Made by a program: the position numbers and the translations under genes. Positions 40,601 to 45,879 of a stretch of DNA of 64,000 nt are shown piece by piece (position 1 is the first letter of the stretch; each line of letters starts with the position of its first letter). Location: assembly GCA_947568835.1 (NCBI GenBank), contig OX387612.1, forward strand, positions 10,666,001 through 10,730,000. Reading direction: 5' to 3'. Below the pieces are notes generated by a model that saw only the letters and a list, made by a program, of their open reading frames with translations, did no database searches and was not told the origin of the DNA. The stretch is from Protonemura montana. Taxonomy: Eukaryota > Arthropoda > Insecta > Plecoptera > Nemouridae.

Positions 40601-40794
40601 TGGTCGGCCCGTCAGGCCACTCTGAATAGCAGACGGTTCGCATTTCACCGCTGGGAAACACGTGGACATAGGTAGTGAAGAAAAGAATCATCGGTGACGA
40701 CAGCAGAGACCCCAGCAGCCAGATGCCACCAGCGATACACAAGGTTGTCCTTCTACCCATCCGTGGTCGCAGTGGCTTCATGATAGCCATGTAT
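1506..40794 (-). CDS. TkR86C-like: Tachykinin/natalisin-like neuropeptide receptor (GPCR), partial gene, four exons
   Basis: Complement join of 40579-40794, 20410-20560, 11087-11283 and 1506-1692. All junctions have GT-AG borders, and the phases (2, 0, 2) keep one open frame of about 249 residues ending in TAA. The product is the C-terminal two thirds of a rhodopsin-family receptor: RYMAIMKPL after TM3, TM4, an extracellular-loop-2 Cys (RTVCYSEWP), TM5, a basic third intracellular loop, TM6 with FVVCWLPFH, TM7 with NPIIY, helix 8 and a Ser/Thr-bearing tail. Family knowledge: tachykinin receptors have introns after DR(Y), before TM5, before VVKMM and inside NDR/NSR-FR; the visible junctions are at these places. 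The MNSR end of TM7 and WGSQSIGE in loop 3 favour the arthropod TkR86C (natalisin receptor) branch over vertebrate NK receptors; this subtype call is inference. The protein would sit in the plasma membrane of neurons or target tissue and couple to G proteins. The TM1-TM3 exon(s) are missing from the window. Confidence 0.9.
1757..2371 (-). mobile_element. 5S-rRNA-derived SINE, with three head units
   Basis: On the minus strand it starts ACCGAACGGTTTGACGTG with a 5S-like head and ends in the ...GTCGTTAAACcccaataat tail. The head unit is repeated between about 2050 and 2330. A short second tail fragment (atttgtggtgttaaacgagg) abuts it at 2372-2413. See the 21739-22273 copy for the full description. 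Confidence 0.85.
2414..2966. other. Intronic sequence, nothing recognised
   Basis: AT-rich sequence in the last receptor intron. Short open frames on the minus strand (61 and 74 codons) have no protein-like motif. Confidence 0.6.
2967..3405 (+). mobile_element. 5S-rRNA-derived SINE, single head, plus orientation
   Basis: It starts ACCGAACGTTTTGTCGTGTT and includes the 5S-like stretch with GGTATTGGATAGGTGACC. The body has CTTGCTTATCAACCTCTCGA, and the tail is CAGTGCGTTGTTAAACACCA. It is one of the few plus-strand copies, so it shows the element in its natural 5'-3' order. Confidence 0.85.
3406..4299. other. Intronic stretch with a GC-richer patch at about 3570-3860
   Basis: No gene is seen. 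The patch around 3570-3860 is less AT-rich than its flanks (atggccgccatacactcac, cgaccgcgg), has no long open frame, and could be conserved noncoding DNA or an old element. Confidence 0.35.
4300..4994 (+). repeat. 43-bp minisatellite (family M43), about 16 copies
   Basis: The unit is GAACACGTGAAAGTTGCACT followed by GGGACAGAGTCACATGCCCA and gtc. Each unit carries CACGTG and TCACATG (E-box-type hexamers). The same family is present in opposite orientation at 10348-10817. Confidence 0.96.
4995..5569. other. Intronic sequence, nothing recognised
   Basis: AT-rich, with a short GC-richer stretch near 5425-5470 (taggcgccacctgatggcgc). No gene or known repeat was identified. Confidence 0.5.
5570..5865. 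repeat. Purine-rich dispersed repeat, copy 1
   Basis: It shares GGGATGAAAAATGTAAAACG-like sequence, the order of blocks and an end like ATAAACCTGTTTGAAATAA with 7430-7705. It is probably a remnant of a LINE-like element, which is inference from composition and layout. Confidence 0.5.
5946..6365 (-). mobile_element. 5S-rRNA-derived SINE, single head
   Basis: Minus-strand copy from ACCGAACGGTTTGGCGTGTT (at 6365) to the TTAAACACCACAAATAAAT tail (5946). Near full length, with one 5S-like head. Confidence 0.9.
6366..7429. other. Intronic sequence, AT-rich and purine-rich
   Basis: Around 6640-6790 there is a patch of TAAT-core homeodomain-like words (cactaattaatttg, atcaattaattgg). A perfect inverted pair (aagcatatgaaa / catatgctttttaaa) lies at about 6977-7008. 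No gene is supported. Confidence 0.4.
7430..7705. repeat. Purine-rich dispersed repeat, copy 2
   Basis: Homologous in layout to 5570-5865 (gatgaaaaatgtgaaagttt, then tataaatctgtttcaataaa). Minus-strand open frames here are Phe-rich by-products of purine-rich DNA. Confidence 0.5.
7740..8090. other. GC-richer intronic island, possible conserved noncoding element
   Basis: Composition changes sharply (gctgttgacgccacttagtc, cggtacccgcgcggtggaaa, gagtaccgagttaccg-type words). No frame is open for long and no repeat copy was seen. A regulatory function is inference. Confidence 0.3.
8335..8655 (+). mobile_element. GAAACGTTGGG-type element (Penelope-like terminal sequence), copy
   Basis: Contains CTAAATTTCCCAACGTTTCG, TCAAGGGTAAGAGCAGTCCT and TTCCTAAATGCATCTAAATA, shared with about ten other places. 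On the minus strand the core reads (T/C)TTGAAGAA, a hairpin, then GAAACGTTGGGAAATTT. This resembles the hammerhead-like core of Penelope-type retroelement termini; the assignment is inference. Confidence 0.6.
8656..10347. other. Intronic sequence with one short SINE tail fragment (9440-9480)
   Basis: gaggtgtttaacgacgcactgttttgacaa at about 9443-9472 is the tail of the 5S-SINE family. The rest is AT-rich with no gene or repeat I recognise. The stretch near 9770-9890 is GC-richer without an open frame. Confidence 0.5.
10348..10817 (-). repeat. 43-bp minisatellite M43, inverted copy, about 11 units
   Basis: Reverse complement of the 4300-4994 array (GTTCGACTGGGCATGTGACT, CTGTCCCAGTGCAACTTTCA, cgt). 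Together the two arrays could pair over hundreds of bases in the receptor pre-mRNA, where they lie 5.4 kb apart in one intron. Confidence 0.96.
10925..11020. repeat. Dispersed motif shared with the duplicated block
   Basis: TTCGGTTGGGAGCGCTCTCG followed by gctcagagctggtg and, a little later, a cggtgcaggtcagtcgaaa block recur at 28519-28590 and 37859-37930. A GC-rich dispersed element; type unknown. Confidence 0.5.
11087..11283 (-). CDS. TkR86C-like: Tachykinin-like receptor exon: TM6 and TM7
   Basis: The acceptor is cttccaacag before GTG GTG AAA ATG; the donor is AACTCAAG|GTACAA, in the middle of an Arg codon. The 197-bp exon encodes VVKMMMVVVTIFVVCWLPFH (TM6 with the CWLP motif), loop 3, and TM7 with YLAIYWLAMSNSMYNPIIY followed by FWMNSR. 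The NPxxY motif is intact. Continued open reading past the donor is intronic. The phase-2 end joins perfectly to G|TTC CGA at 1692. Confidence 0.95.
11365..11740 (+). mobile_element. GAAACGTTGGG-type element, two partial copies in tandem
   Basis: CATGTCTACTTTATATGAAC / CATGTCTACTTGATGTCAAC starts, each followed by TTTGAATGCTAAGTGAAGAA-type blocks. The second includes CCCGACGTTTCGCAACATAT. Confidence 0.55.
11741..12529. other. Intronic sequence with two copies of an ACGCAACCCGCA motif
   Basis: ACGCAACCCGCACACCAATC and ACGCAACCCGCAGAACAAAC (about 12140-12215), each before ggctcctc, match the 47-bp minisatellite unit at 59398-59587 and single copies in the duplicated block. Nothing else was recognised. 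Confidence 0.5.
12530..12770 (+). mobile_element. GAAACGTTGGG-type element, copy
   Basis: Carries TGAATGCTAAGTGAAGAACA, CCCAACGTTTCGTAACTTGT and the downstream TTCCTAAATGCATCTAAATA block also found at 8335-8655 and 17335-17610. Confidence 0.6.
12880..13200. other. GC-rich intronic island
   Basis: Open frames exist on both strands (103 codons plus, 96 minus), which is typical of GC-rich noncoding DNA. The sequence (aatggggaccacgtcgtgtt, ggtaccggcgattggaacgg) has no repeat copy in the window. Candidate conserved noncoding element; an unknown exon cannot be excluded. Confidence 0.3.
13372..13802. mobile_element. Foldback MITE, copy 1
   Basis: A 431-bp palindrome-like element with ends ACCGTTGAGTGTAGGTTCTA and its reverse complement. 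Arms of about 165 bp are nearly complementary around a loop of about 100 bp. No open frame codes a transposase, so it is non-autonomous. A second copy lies at 18161-18586. Confidence 0.85.
13803..15469. other. Intronic sequence, nothing recognised
   Basis: AT-rich throughout. Short frames only; no known repeat copy identified. Confidence 0.6.
15470..15715. mobile_element. Small element with perfect 11-bp hairpin, copy 1 (tentative)
   Basis: It begins TGTAACAACTAGCCCCTGAC, has a hairpin CAACTTGCCCC / GGGGCAAGTTG (15496-15522, 5-nt loop), and ends with GTAACAACTCGCCCCAGTCT. The same layout, strongly diverged, occurs at 45880-46130, which suggests a small transposable element. Confidence 0.4.
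15716..16339. other. Intronic sequence, nothing recognised
   Basis: AT-rich, no gene or repeat copy identified. Confidence 0.6.
16340..16500 (+). mobile_element. tRNA-derived SINE (CCAAGTAGCTC family), single copy
   Basis: The tRNA-like head at 16412-16487 has an A box (TAGCTCAATTGGTAAGAGC) and a B box (GGGGTTCGAATCC), but the acceptor ends do not pair fully. The upstream TTCTACTCCTTGGAGATCCG block is shared with 42842-43035 and partly with 58255-58400, so this is a repeat, not a tRNA gene. Confidence 0.65.
16501..17334. other. Intronic sequence with a CAGCTGA heptamer run
   Basis: (CAGCTGA)n at about 16684-16715 contains three CAGCTG hexamers. The rest shows no gene or repeat I recognise. 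Confidence 0.5.
17335..17800. mobile_element. Two GAAACGTTGGG-type elements in opposite orientation
   Basis: A plus copy (about 17335-17620, with CCCAACGTCTCGTAACTTGT) faces a minus-type copy (about 17648-17800, with ACAGGTACAAGTTACGAAAC). The pair can form a hairpin. Confidence 0.6.
17801..18160. other. Intronic sequence, nothing recognised
   Basis: Mixed composition, GC-richer near 17940-18130, without a supported frame. Confidence 0.5.
18161..18586. mobile_element. Foldback MITE, copy 2
   Basis: Very similar to 13372-13802 over its length, with inverted ends ACCGTTGAGTGTAGG / CCTACACTCAACG. The flanks both show TAAAA, a possible target-site duplication. Confidence 0.85.
18608..18831 (-). 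mobile_element. 5S-rRNA-derived SINE, 5'-truncated (tail and body only)
   Basis: tttatgttttaacgacgcat through ggacggtaca. The 5S head is missing. Confidence 0.75.
18832..19414. other. Intronic sequence with an unsupported 125-codon open frame
   Basis: The minus-strand frame 18956-19333 has ordinary-looking composition but no domain, and lies in a receptor intron on the same strand. No splice or promoter support was found. Confidence 0.3.
19415..20375 (-). repeat. 70-bp tandem array of tRNA-SINE heads, 14 copies
   Basis: Minus-strand units carry TAGTGAGAGCGCCATGTCTG, CAGAAGGTCCCAGGTTCGAT and CCTGG, that is, the A-box-to-B-box part of a tRNA-derived SINE (B box GGTTCGATCC). A single dispersed copy of that SINE is at about 55060-55310. 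The array ends about 35 bp from the 5' splice site of receptor exon 20410-20560. Confidence 0.92.
20410..20560 (-). CDS. TkR86C-like: Tachykinin-like receptor exon: TM5 and intracellular loop 3
   Basis: The acceptor is gtttttacag before G|TAC AAC GTG; the donor is CGG|GTGAGT. The 151-bp exon encodes YNVFFMVLTYFLPICSMTF (TM5), YARVGIELWGSQSIGE, and a basic loop ending SKRR, where G-protein contacts are expected in this family. It ends in phase 0, so the next exon begins VVKMM. The exon lies between an intron holding a large duplication (upstream) and a 14-copy tRNA-SINE-head array that begins only about 35 bp after the donor. Confidence 0.93.
20561..21726. other. Intronic sequence; island at about 21180-21570
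   Basis: The island includes CCCAATTTGCATGGAGATGA, an octamer-like word, with cgcatcgcccattaaatggg. Possible regulatory element; no gene. Confidence 0.35.
21739..22273 (-). mobile_element. 5S-rRNA-derived SINE with 12-bp target-site duplication (reference copy)
   Basis: Minus strand, 5' to 3': ACCGAACGGTTTGTCAAGTT, then the 5S-like GATCACCGAAGTTGAGCAAC, then GGTATTGGATGGGTGACC, one extra head unit, and a body with GGAGGAATCCTATTGTTCGC. The tail is cgcatggccagctgtcaaaa, then GTGCGTCGTTAAACACC, ending in (AAT)n. Perfect direct repeats GCAATAAGCCAA lie at 21727-21738 and 22274-22285. The head keeps the type-1 Pol III internal promoter region of 5S RNA. It is a SINE of the 5S (SINE3-like) class; which LINE mobilises it is unknown. 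Confidence 0.92.
22866..23686. repeat. 91-bp minisatellite, 9 copies (copy A)
   Basis: The unit contains ACTATAAGTTGGATCTCTAG, CTCACAGAAACATCTGAATT and TGGAAGTCGTCATGGCAACA. It is unrelated to the 91-bp SINE head despite equal length. Confidence 0.95.
23885..24160. other. GC-rich island with 89-codon frame (copy A)
   Basis: The sequence (gcacgcgcacgcggtggtcg, cagtggtgccaacctccgcg) is unchanged in copy B at 33195-33470, while the flanks vary. The frame's product (with FVGLPFEVHFNYPSSS) matches no family I know, lacks a signal for splicing, and has no codon evidence beyond length. Conserved noncoding element or unknown exon. Confidence 0.3.
24590..24755 (-). mobile_element. GAAACGTTGGG-type element (copy A)
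   Basis: Reads TGAAGAAGTAACAGGTACAA, then GTTACGAAACGTTGGGAAAT. GTAAC and GTTAC form a 5-bp stem around an 8-nt loop, immediately followed by GAAACG. Confidence 0.6.
24756..27960. other. Duplicated intronic sequence (copy A): AT-rich with small motifs
   Basis: Contains a CTGAAGATGTTGGCTCCGAC then GAAACGTCC hairpin motif (26662-26690), GGTGGAGGAGCCGAGTTTGC motifs at about 25060 and 26962, one partial M43 unit at 27601-27625, and a TAAT-rich patch near 27405-27440. No gene is supported. Confidence 0.5.
27970..28150 (-). other. Candidate short exon or coding relic (copy A)
   Basis: A minus-strand frame of about 60 codons, closed by TAG at 27970-27972, reads VDCAVEEPLTFTTVG, then VELLGTERIIAMGLDNNGS and VVGFVETKQMDQGALRR. 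The alternation of hydrophobic strands and Asn-Gly turns looks beta-propeller-like, but I cannot name a family. The duplicate (near 37312-37492) stays open with one silent and two replacement changes. A GC-richer block continues to about 28380, where several frames on both strands are open, so chance cannot be excluded. Confidence 0.3.
28519..28590. repeat. Dispersed GC-rich motif, copy A
   Basis: TTCGGTTGGGAGCGCTCTCG and GGTGCAGGCCAATCGAAA blocks shared with 10925-11020 and 37859-37930. Confidence 0.5.
29105..29310 (+). mobile_element. GAAACGTTGGG-type element, copy A of a second location in the duplication
   Basis: GTGAAGAACAACTAAATTTC, CCCAACGTTTCGTAACTTGT and TCAAGGGTAAGAGCAGTCCT. The duplicate is at 38453-38650. 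Confidence 0.6.
29340..29610. other. GC-richer island (copy A)
   Basis: aattcttcgcgacgccatta, ggaattgttggcgagctaga and neighbours. Both strands have frames of about 90 codons with no known motif. Candidate conserved noncoding element; the duplicate at 38680-38950 has a few changes. Confidence 0.3.
30009..30376. repeat. 60-bp GC-rich minisatellite, 6 copies (copy A)
   Basis: The unit contains GCCATCGGGTGGCACCTACC, GTTACCACGTGTTGCCGGCC and TCGTTTGCTCAGCAGCAA. Most units hold a CACGTG. All-frame open reading is a by-product of a stop-free unit whose length is a multiple of 3. Confidence 0.95.
30483..30510. repeat. (TACTTGA)n short repeat; duplicate at about 39786
   Basis: Three to four ACTTGAT heptamers, followed by unique sequence to 30910. 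Confidence 0.8.
30915..31643 (-). repeat. Tandem array of 5S-SINE heads (91-bp unit, about 7 copies) at the duplication junction
   Basis: Minus-strand units: GTTAAGCAACACTGCGCTGG, GTCAGGTATTGGATGGGTGA, CCATCATACACATGACCAGT, TCTGTTCGGGAGAGAGGTTG, gagggatgaaa. Variants repeat with a 273-bp (3 x 91) period, for example GATGATCACCC and TTACATCCC variants at about 31140-31195 and 31410-31470, so a trimer was duplicated. The array ends with the 5' tip of a SINE and the target-site copy GCAATAAGCCAA (31644-31655). Confidence 0.95.
32358..32996. repeat. 91-bp minisatellite, 7 copies (copy B)
   Basis: Same unit as 22866-23686. The copy-number difference shows the array has changed length since the segmental duplication. 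Confidence 0.95.
33195..33470. other. GC-rich island with 89-codon frame (copy B)
   Basis: Identical counterpart of 23885-24160. Confidence 0.3.
33899..34057 (-). mobile_element. GAAACGTTGGG-type element (copy B)
   Basis: Duplicate of the 24590-24755 element. Confidence 0.6.
37312..37492 (-). other. Candidate short exon or coding relic (copy B)
   Basis: Counterpart of 27970-28150. The same frame is open, with Ile to Leu and Thr to Lys changes. Confidence 0.3.
38453..38650 (+). mobile_element. GAAACGTTGGG-type element, copy B
   Basis: Duplicate of 29105-29310. Confidence 0.6.
38680..38950. other. GC-richer island (copy B)
   Basis: Counterpart of 29340-29610. Confidence 0.3.
39311..39678. 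repeat. 60-bp GC-rich minisatellite, 6 copies (copy B)
   Basis: Same array as 30009-30376, almost unchanged. Confidence 0.95.
40215..40436 (-). repeat. 5S-SINE heads, two and a half units, right border of duplication copy B
   Basis: Same 91-bp units. After the last one, sequence becomes unique (gttgcagacaatttaaaaca). Confidence 0.9.
40579..40794 (-). CDS. TkR86C-like: Tachykinin-like receptor exon: DRY end, TM4, extracellular loop 2
   Basis: The acceptor is ttattcccacag before A|TAC ATG GCT; the first base completes the Arg of DRY. The donor is CT|GTAAGT. The 216-bp exon encodes RYMAIMKPLRPRMGRRTT, then the TM4 helix (CIAGGIWLLGSLLSSPMIL), then loop 2 with the conserved disulfide Cys in RTVCYSEWP and a possible N-glycosylation site (NES). 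The frame enters with one base and leaves with two, matching the next exon. A 5S-derived SINE lies just upstream (40.84-41.27 kb). The preceding exon with TM1-TM3 could not be found in 40.8-64 kb. Confidence 0.92.
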
Positions 40795-40841
40795 CTGTGG
40801 GAATAAAACATGTCTTGATTACTTAAACGTCTTCAAAATAG

Positions 40842-41266
40842 CACTGTTTTGACAAAGGGTCATGCGGCACTGTTCTTATGACGTCAGTGAACGAGTCAAT
40901 GATAATGTAGATGATAATAAAACTAACCTAGCCTAGAAGGGAGGGGGGGAAACACGGTGCCAGCACGTTGTATACTCCTGTTGAAGAGCACCATGGGGAC
41001 CACCGGCTTAACGTCTCTTTCTAAGGACGGTACAACGCGAACAACAGGATTCTTTCACAAATCCATGCTGTCGAGAGGTTGATAAGCAAGGCGAGTGAAG
41101 TTTCCGTACTAACTTTCATCCCTCCAATCTCTCTCCCGAACAGAACTGGTCATGTGTATGATGGTCACCCATCCAATACCTGACCCAGCGCAGTGTTGCT
41201 TAACTTTTATCCCTCCAACCTCTCTCCCGAACAGAACTGATCATGTGTATGATGGTCACACATTTC
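40842..41266 (-). mobile_element. 5S-rRNA-derived SINE, 5' tip missing
   Basis: Begins on the plus axis with gcactgttttgacaaagggt and runs through the body to two head units; lies just upstream of receptor exon 40579-40794. Confidence 0.85.
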
Positions 41267-41872
41267 AACAGTTAAAATGCTATAAAATGATATGATTGTC
41301 AACTCCATGAGGTCTTGTCAACATTGGAAGCGTCTAAAATCAGAATCTCGAGGAAAAGTTCACCTTGGAGCACAGGTTTACTGACAATTTTTTTCCTGCC
41401 ACCTCAACGTCTCGACGGAGATAAATCAGGATTTGTTACTCGTCGTTACACGAGATTGCACTCGAGGGTCGGGTCATGTGACCGCTCAGGATTGGTCCAG
41501 AGCTGGTGGCACGTTGTGACATTCCAAGATTATTCGGAGATGTGCTTCTTAAAAATATTTTTATGGGGAAGAGTCCATGCATTTGACTCGAACTGCGTAA
41601 TGCACTAAGCCACCGACGGCTTGCCAGACTTTGATAATTACCCTGAGATGGAATTCGAAAAGCAAAATATCTGAGAACCCCAAATTTAAAGATGATCAAT
41701 CAAACTCAAAACGTAATTTCATATTTTCAGAACTTTTTGCCATGGTGAAGAAAACTTTTCTTCCAGATGTGATATAGCTTAATTAAAATACAAATTATAA
41801 ACACAAAAAGGGTTTTTGACAGAAAACTTCAATGACTTTAACGTTTCAGACCCCTTGAGAAGGGCAGAAAAT
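41267..41872. other. Unassigned sequence with frames on both strands
   Basis: GC-richer between about 41310 and 41620. Frames of 97 (plus) and 87 (minus) codons have no known motif and no TM1-TM3 receptor signature. Confidence 0.4.
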
Positions 41873-42396
41873 TAAGTAACCCGTGCTCGGCATCGGGCAG
41901 TTCATCACAATGTAATAGTTATGGGTGGGTGAAACAAGGGTTGTCATGACAATCTAAAACAAGTAACCCGTGCCCGGCATCGGGCAGTTCATCACAATGT
42001 AATAGTAATGGGTGGGTGAAACAGGGGTTGTCATGACAATCTAAAACAAGTAACCCGTGCCCGGCATCGGGCAGTTCATCACAATGTAATAGTAATGGGT
42101 GGGTGAAACAAGGGTTGTCATGGCAATCTAAAACAAGTAACCCGTGCCCGGCATCGGGCAGTTCATCACAATGTAATAGTAATGGGTGGGTGAAACAAGG
42201 GTTGTCATGGCAATCTAAAACAAGTAACCCGTGCCCGGCATCGGGCAGTGCATCACAATGTAATAGTAATGGGTGGGTGAAACAAGATTTGTCATGGCAA
42301 TCTAAAGCAAGTAACCCGTGCCCGGCATCGGGCAGTCCATCACTATGTTATAGTAACGGGTGGGTGAAACAAGGGTTGTCATGGCAATCTAAAACA
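41873..42396. repeat. 87-bp minisatellite, 6 copies
   Basis: The unit contains AAGTAACCCGTGCCCGGCAT, CGGGCAGTTCATCACAATGT and GGTGGGTGAAACAAGGGTTG. The hairpin-forming core GCCCGGCATCGGGC is present in nearly every copy. Confidence 0.95.
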
Positions 42397-42404
42397 AATA
42401 AGAA

Positions 42405-42662
42405 TTGTTTAAACAAAATCGCAAGAACATCAAAACAGATGATTGCAGAAGCCCACTCTTGAAACCACTAAAGCTCTCTCCCAGAGAAGCAGCTAAGAGC
42501 TGGTCTGAGGAAATGGAAATGGATTGCGAATTACATGAAGGAGACGCGGACACGAAGCTATGGGTAAATGAAGAACGATCGAATGCTAAAGTGAAGAAGA
42601 CGGTCCGGTGGCGGACACTGGCGAAACTGATTTTACAGCAAGAAAAAACTGACTTGCGATAA
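42405..42662 (+). other. Possible short coding exon or gene relic (85-codon frame)
   Basis: The frame runs out of the 87-bp array into unique sequence. Its product is charged and hydrophilic (REAAKSWSEEMEMDCELHEG, then KVKKTVRWRTLAKLILQQEK) and ends TAA. KKTVRW fits the RVxF-type protein-phosphatase-1 docking pattern. There is no in-frame ATG near the start, so it would have to be a downstream exon. No homologue recognised. Confidence 0.25.
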
Positions 42663-42841
42663 ACGGACAACGATATGAGTTTGATTCTGGATTTTGCTGA
42701 CTCAAGATAGCGACTGCATGGTTCTCGGTTTGATTGCTTTCAGATGCTATCGCTGCTATGTTTTTACGTATTTTATTAGGTGGTTTAAAAATGGAATGAA
42801 ATCTTTGACAAGTTTAGGTTTTCAGTCTTTCGGAGCACGTT

Positions 42842-43035
42842 TACAGGTTTTACTCCTTGGAGATGCGTCATTCTTAGGGAATACACTTTAATCGTCTCAA
42901 AAATGATATGTCCAAGTAGCTCAAATGGTTAGAGCAACACCCGCGACAGGTGAAGATCGGGGTCCAAGTAGTTCAATTGGTTAGAGCAACACCCACGACA
43001 GGTGGAGATGGGAGTTCTAGTCCCGGTTTGGACAT
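42842..43035 (+). mobile_element. tRNA-derived SINE (CCAAGTAGCTC family) with a duplicated 53-bp head
   Basis: TACTCCTTGGAGATGCGTCA precedes two successive heads (TCCAAGTAGCTCAAATGG, TCCAAGTAGTTCAATTGG). The second ends with B-box-like AGTTCTAGTCCC. This looks like the first step to the array at 57765-58178. Confidence 0.7.
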
Positions 43036-43242
43036 CAATTTTTGATACGTTTATAGTGTTTAAAAAAATAAAAAAAGTTCAAAAACCTCTTTCACTAAAA
43101 ACACCCAAATAGTACAAATGCTCTTTATCAGGAAACTAACAAATGGGTCACTAGGGGATGGCGTGCGTGGTACGTTAATAAACCCATGTCTTTAGGGGTT
43201 TGTCACTACCCGGGCAGGTGTGCAACGAATGTTTATTGATCA

Positions 43243-43322
43243 ATTTATGCTGTTTAACGACGCAATATTATGGAATTATTTTGAGAACGGTCTTGAATGA
43301 GTGAATGATGATGATGAATCTA
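43243..43322 (-). mobile_element. 5S-SINE tail fragment
   Basis: gctgtttaacgacgcaat to gatgatgatgaatctaac. Confidence 0.6.
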
Positions 43323-44160
43323 ACATTGCACAAACATTTGTTTAGTTTTTTATTTTCTCTAATTCCTCTTAAATATCTCTTATGTTTGTAGACTATCGAA
43401 TATTTACAGTGTTTCTAATTTAAATTTTTTTTTTAAACTTATATAATTGATATTTTAAATAACTTTCTAATATTTTATGTTTGTAATATGCTACCTAATT
43501 TCATTTCATATTCAACCGGTGTTTCTGTCATGCCAAAACCGTCCGGTAATATTCGTTAAGCATGAAAATAAATCACGAATTAATTATATTGAAGTTAAGC
43601 AATGCTTAAACAATTACAATCATGAATTAACTAGTCTTTTTCAAAGAAAAACTTACTCACAAGCTTTAGCCTGAAACTTGCAACCCTTCTCAAAAGACTA
43701 AACACATAGAAAATAACCAAATAATGACACAACTTTTTCTAAAAACAGCACAGCACTGTCAACAGCACTGAAACTAGAGTAAGCGATCACGCTTCGATAT
43801 TGACAAGGCGTTCCACCTGACTCGGCAGATTTCCGAGCCGATGGGCGTTGGCTGTGTCCTGTCACGATATGTCAATCAGATGACAGCTACTCTGTTCTGA
43901 GTGATGATCGACGTTGGGGTGCATTCTATACGCTTGGTCTAGTACTGGGTGTCGACTCGTATCAGGGTTCAATTTATGGTCTAATGTTTATTTGTAATTC
44001 TGTTTGACAATTATGTCAAACTGATCAGATGTAGCTGCATAAAAAGATAGATTGGCTTTAAGCAATTATTTATATCATGCATTTTAAACCTTCAATTTGT
44101 CTTCTTTAACTTGAATTGAAAGTAAGTATATCAAAATTGGCAATATCAAATACATCGGTG
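43323..44160. other. Sequence without recognised features
   Basis: AT-rich, then a GC-richer stretch at about 43770-43965 (tccgagccgatgggcgttgg) with no supported frame. Confidence 0.5.
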
Positions 44161-44164
44161 TGAG

Positions 44165-44690
44165 GCGCAGTGTTGCTTAACTTTCATCCCTCCAACCTCT
44201 CTCCCAAACAGAACTGGTCATGTGTATGATGGTCATCCATCCAATACCTGACCCAGCGCAGTGTTGCTTAACTTTCATTCATCCTAAATTTCTCCCGAAC
44301 AGAACTGGTCATGTGTATGATGGTCACCCATCCAATACCTTACCCAGCGCAGTGTTGCTTAACTTCGGTAATCTAATGAGAACCGGTGTTTCCAACACGC
44401 CAAACCGTTCTGTGGTCACCCATCCAATACCTAACCCAGCGCAGTGTTACTTAACTTTCATCCCTCCAACCTCTCTCCCGAACAGAACTGGTCATGTGTA
44501 TGATGGTCACCCATCCAATACCTAACCCAGCGCAGTGTTACTTAACTTTCATCCCTCCAACCTCTCTCCCAAACAGAACTGGTCATGTGTATGATGGTCA
44601 CCCATCCAATACCTGACCCAGCGCAGTATTGCTTAACTTCTGTGATCTCATGAGAACCGGTGTTCCAAACACGCCAAACCGTCCGCTAAC
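44165..44690 (-). repeat. 5S-SINE head array, about five units, with an internal 5' tip
   Basis: 91-bp units. One stretch (about 44365-44412) contains the SINE 5' tip aaccgttctgtgg followed directly by another head, showing an element joined or inserted within the array. Confidence 0.85.
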
Positions 44691-45879
44691 TGTGGGTATT
44701 TTGAAGCAACGGCTCAATTTCTAAGTACACAATTACCGAACAATTTTGTTTACAATGCATTCGTTTCTTTGAGAATTATCTCGAATCGGTTCAGTTCCAA
44801 TAGAGATATTCACCTTTAAAGCAGAAGGTCATACTTATTAAGCGTACAAATCCTACTAAATCGACTAAATCCTTTTAGGCGATTTGTGTTTTCAGCAAAG
44901 TTCAAAATCTATTCAAATATGACTGGAGAAAAAAGGAAAAAAAAAAAAAAAAACGAATCGCTCGCCACAGATTACTGGATTATTAATAAATGAAACAAAA
45001 TCTCGCTTTTGGTCGACTTACAAGCCACATGGTTCGTAAATCTGGAATTCGTGCGGGAGAATGGTCGACAATGTTTACTTCTAATTGACTAACCAATGAA
45101 AATAAATCTACTTTCAAATCCCCACACGCGACCGTGAATTGGATGTAACTTGTCCACTGTTATTTAGCATTCGACGCGGATTATTTTCTAAAAAATAGAT
45201 ACATATCAAAAATCCACATTGCGGATTATAAAGACGTGAAGCTGGACGGTCACAGATGTCCATCCGTATTTCACCAAATATTCACTTTCATTTAGGTGTA
45301 TCAAGATGTAATCAATTTAAAAGTAGCCAAGGTATAGGAAACTTAGGTAAAAGAAATTTAAATTGAAAACTGAAAATAACTGTCCCATGCATCTGTTACC
45401 TATATAAGGCTTGAGCTGGTAACACCGTGTGAATTCAACTAACTTCACGGCTGTCTTGCCAGCCAGTCTGATACATATGTGACACAATTAATATGCGTCC
45501 AAGGCTGTGATAAAAATCTGAAATTTCAGCTCCCTTAATGAGCGATGAGAGTTAAAATTAATTTTTAACTATGAATGACATAACCCCAGACTTAGCTTTC
45601 AGTATAAGTTAATTGTGTTTGTTTTGTAAATAATTGATTTTTTTTTTTACAAATTTACAGAACCAATTTACAAAAATTACCAATTACGAGTTTATAACGA
45701 GTTTATAACTCATCGGGGGCTGGTAGCACCCGATGTCATGTTACGCGCTGCTCAATTTGTGTTGCAGGAAAAAATGGCAAAATATTTTGACATAAATTAT
45801 CGAACATTGACTCGGTATTGTCATTAAGTAACTGATGCAGATTTTAATTAAATTAATTTTATGATCACAAGATGAAATT
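44691..45879. other. Sequence without genes; GC-richer patch at about 45010-45180
   Basis: The patch includes ggtcgacttacaagccacat and ccccacacgcgaccgtgaat. Possible conserved noncoding element; otherwise AT-rich. Confidence 0.4.
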
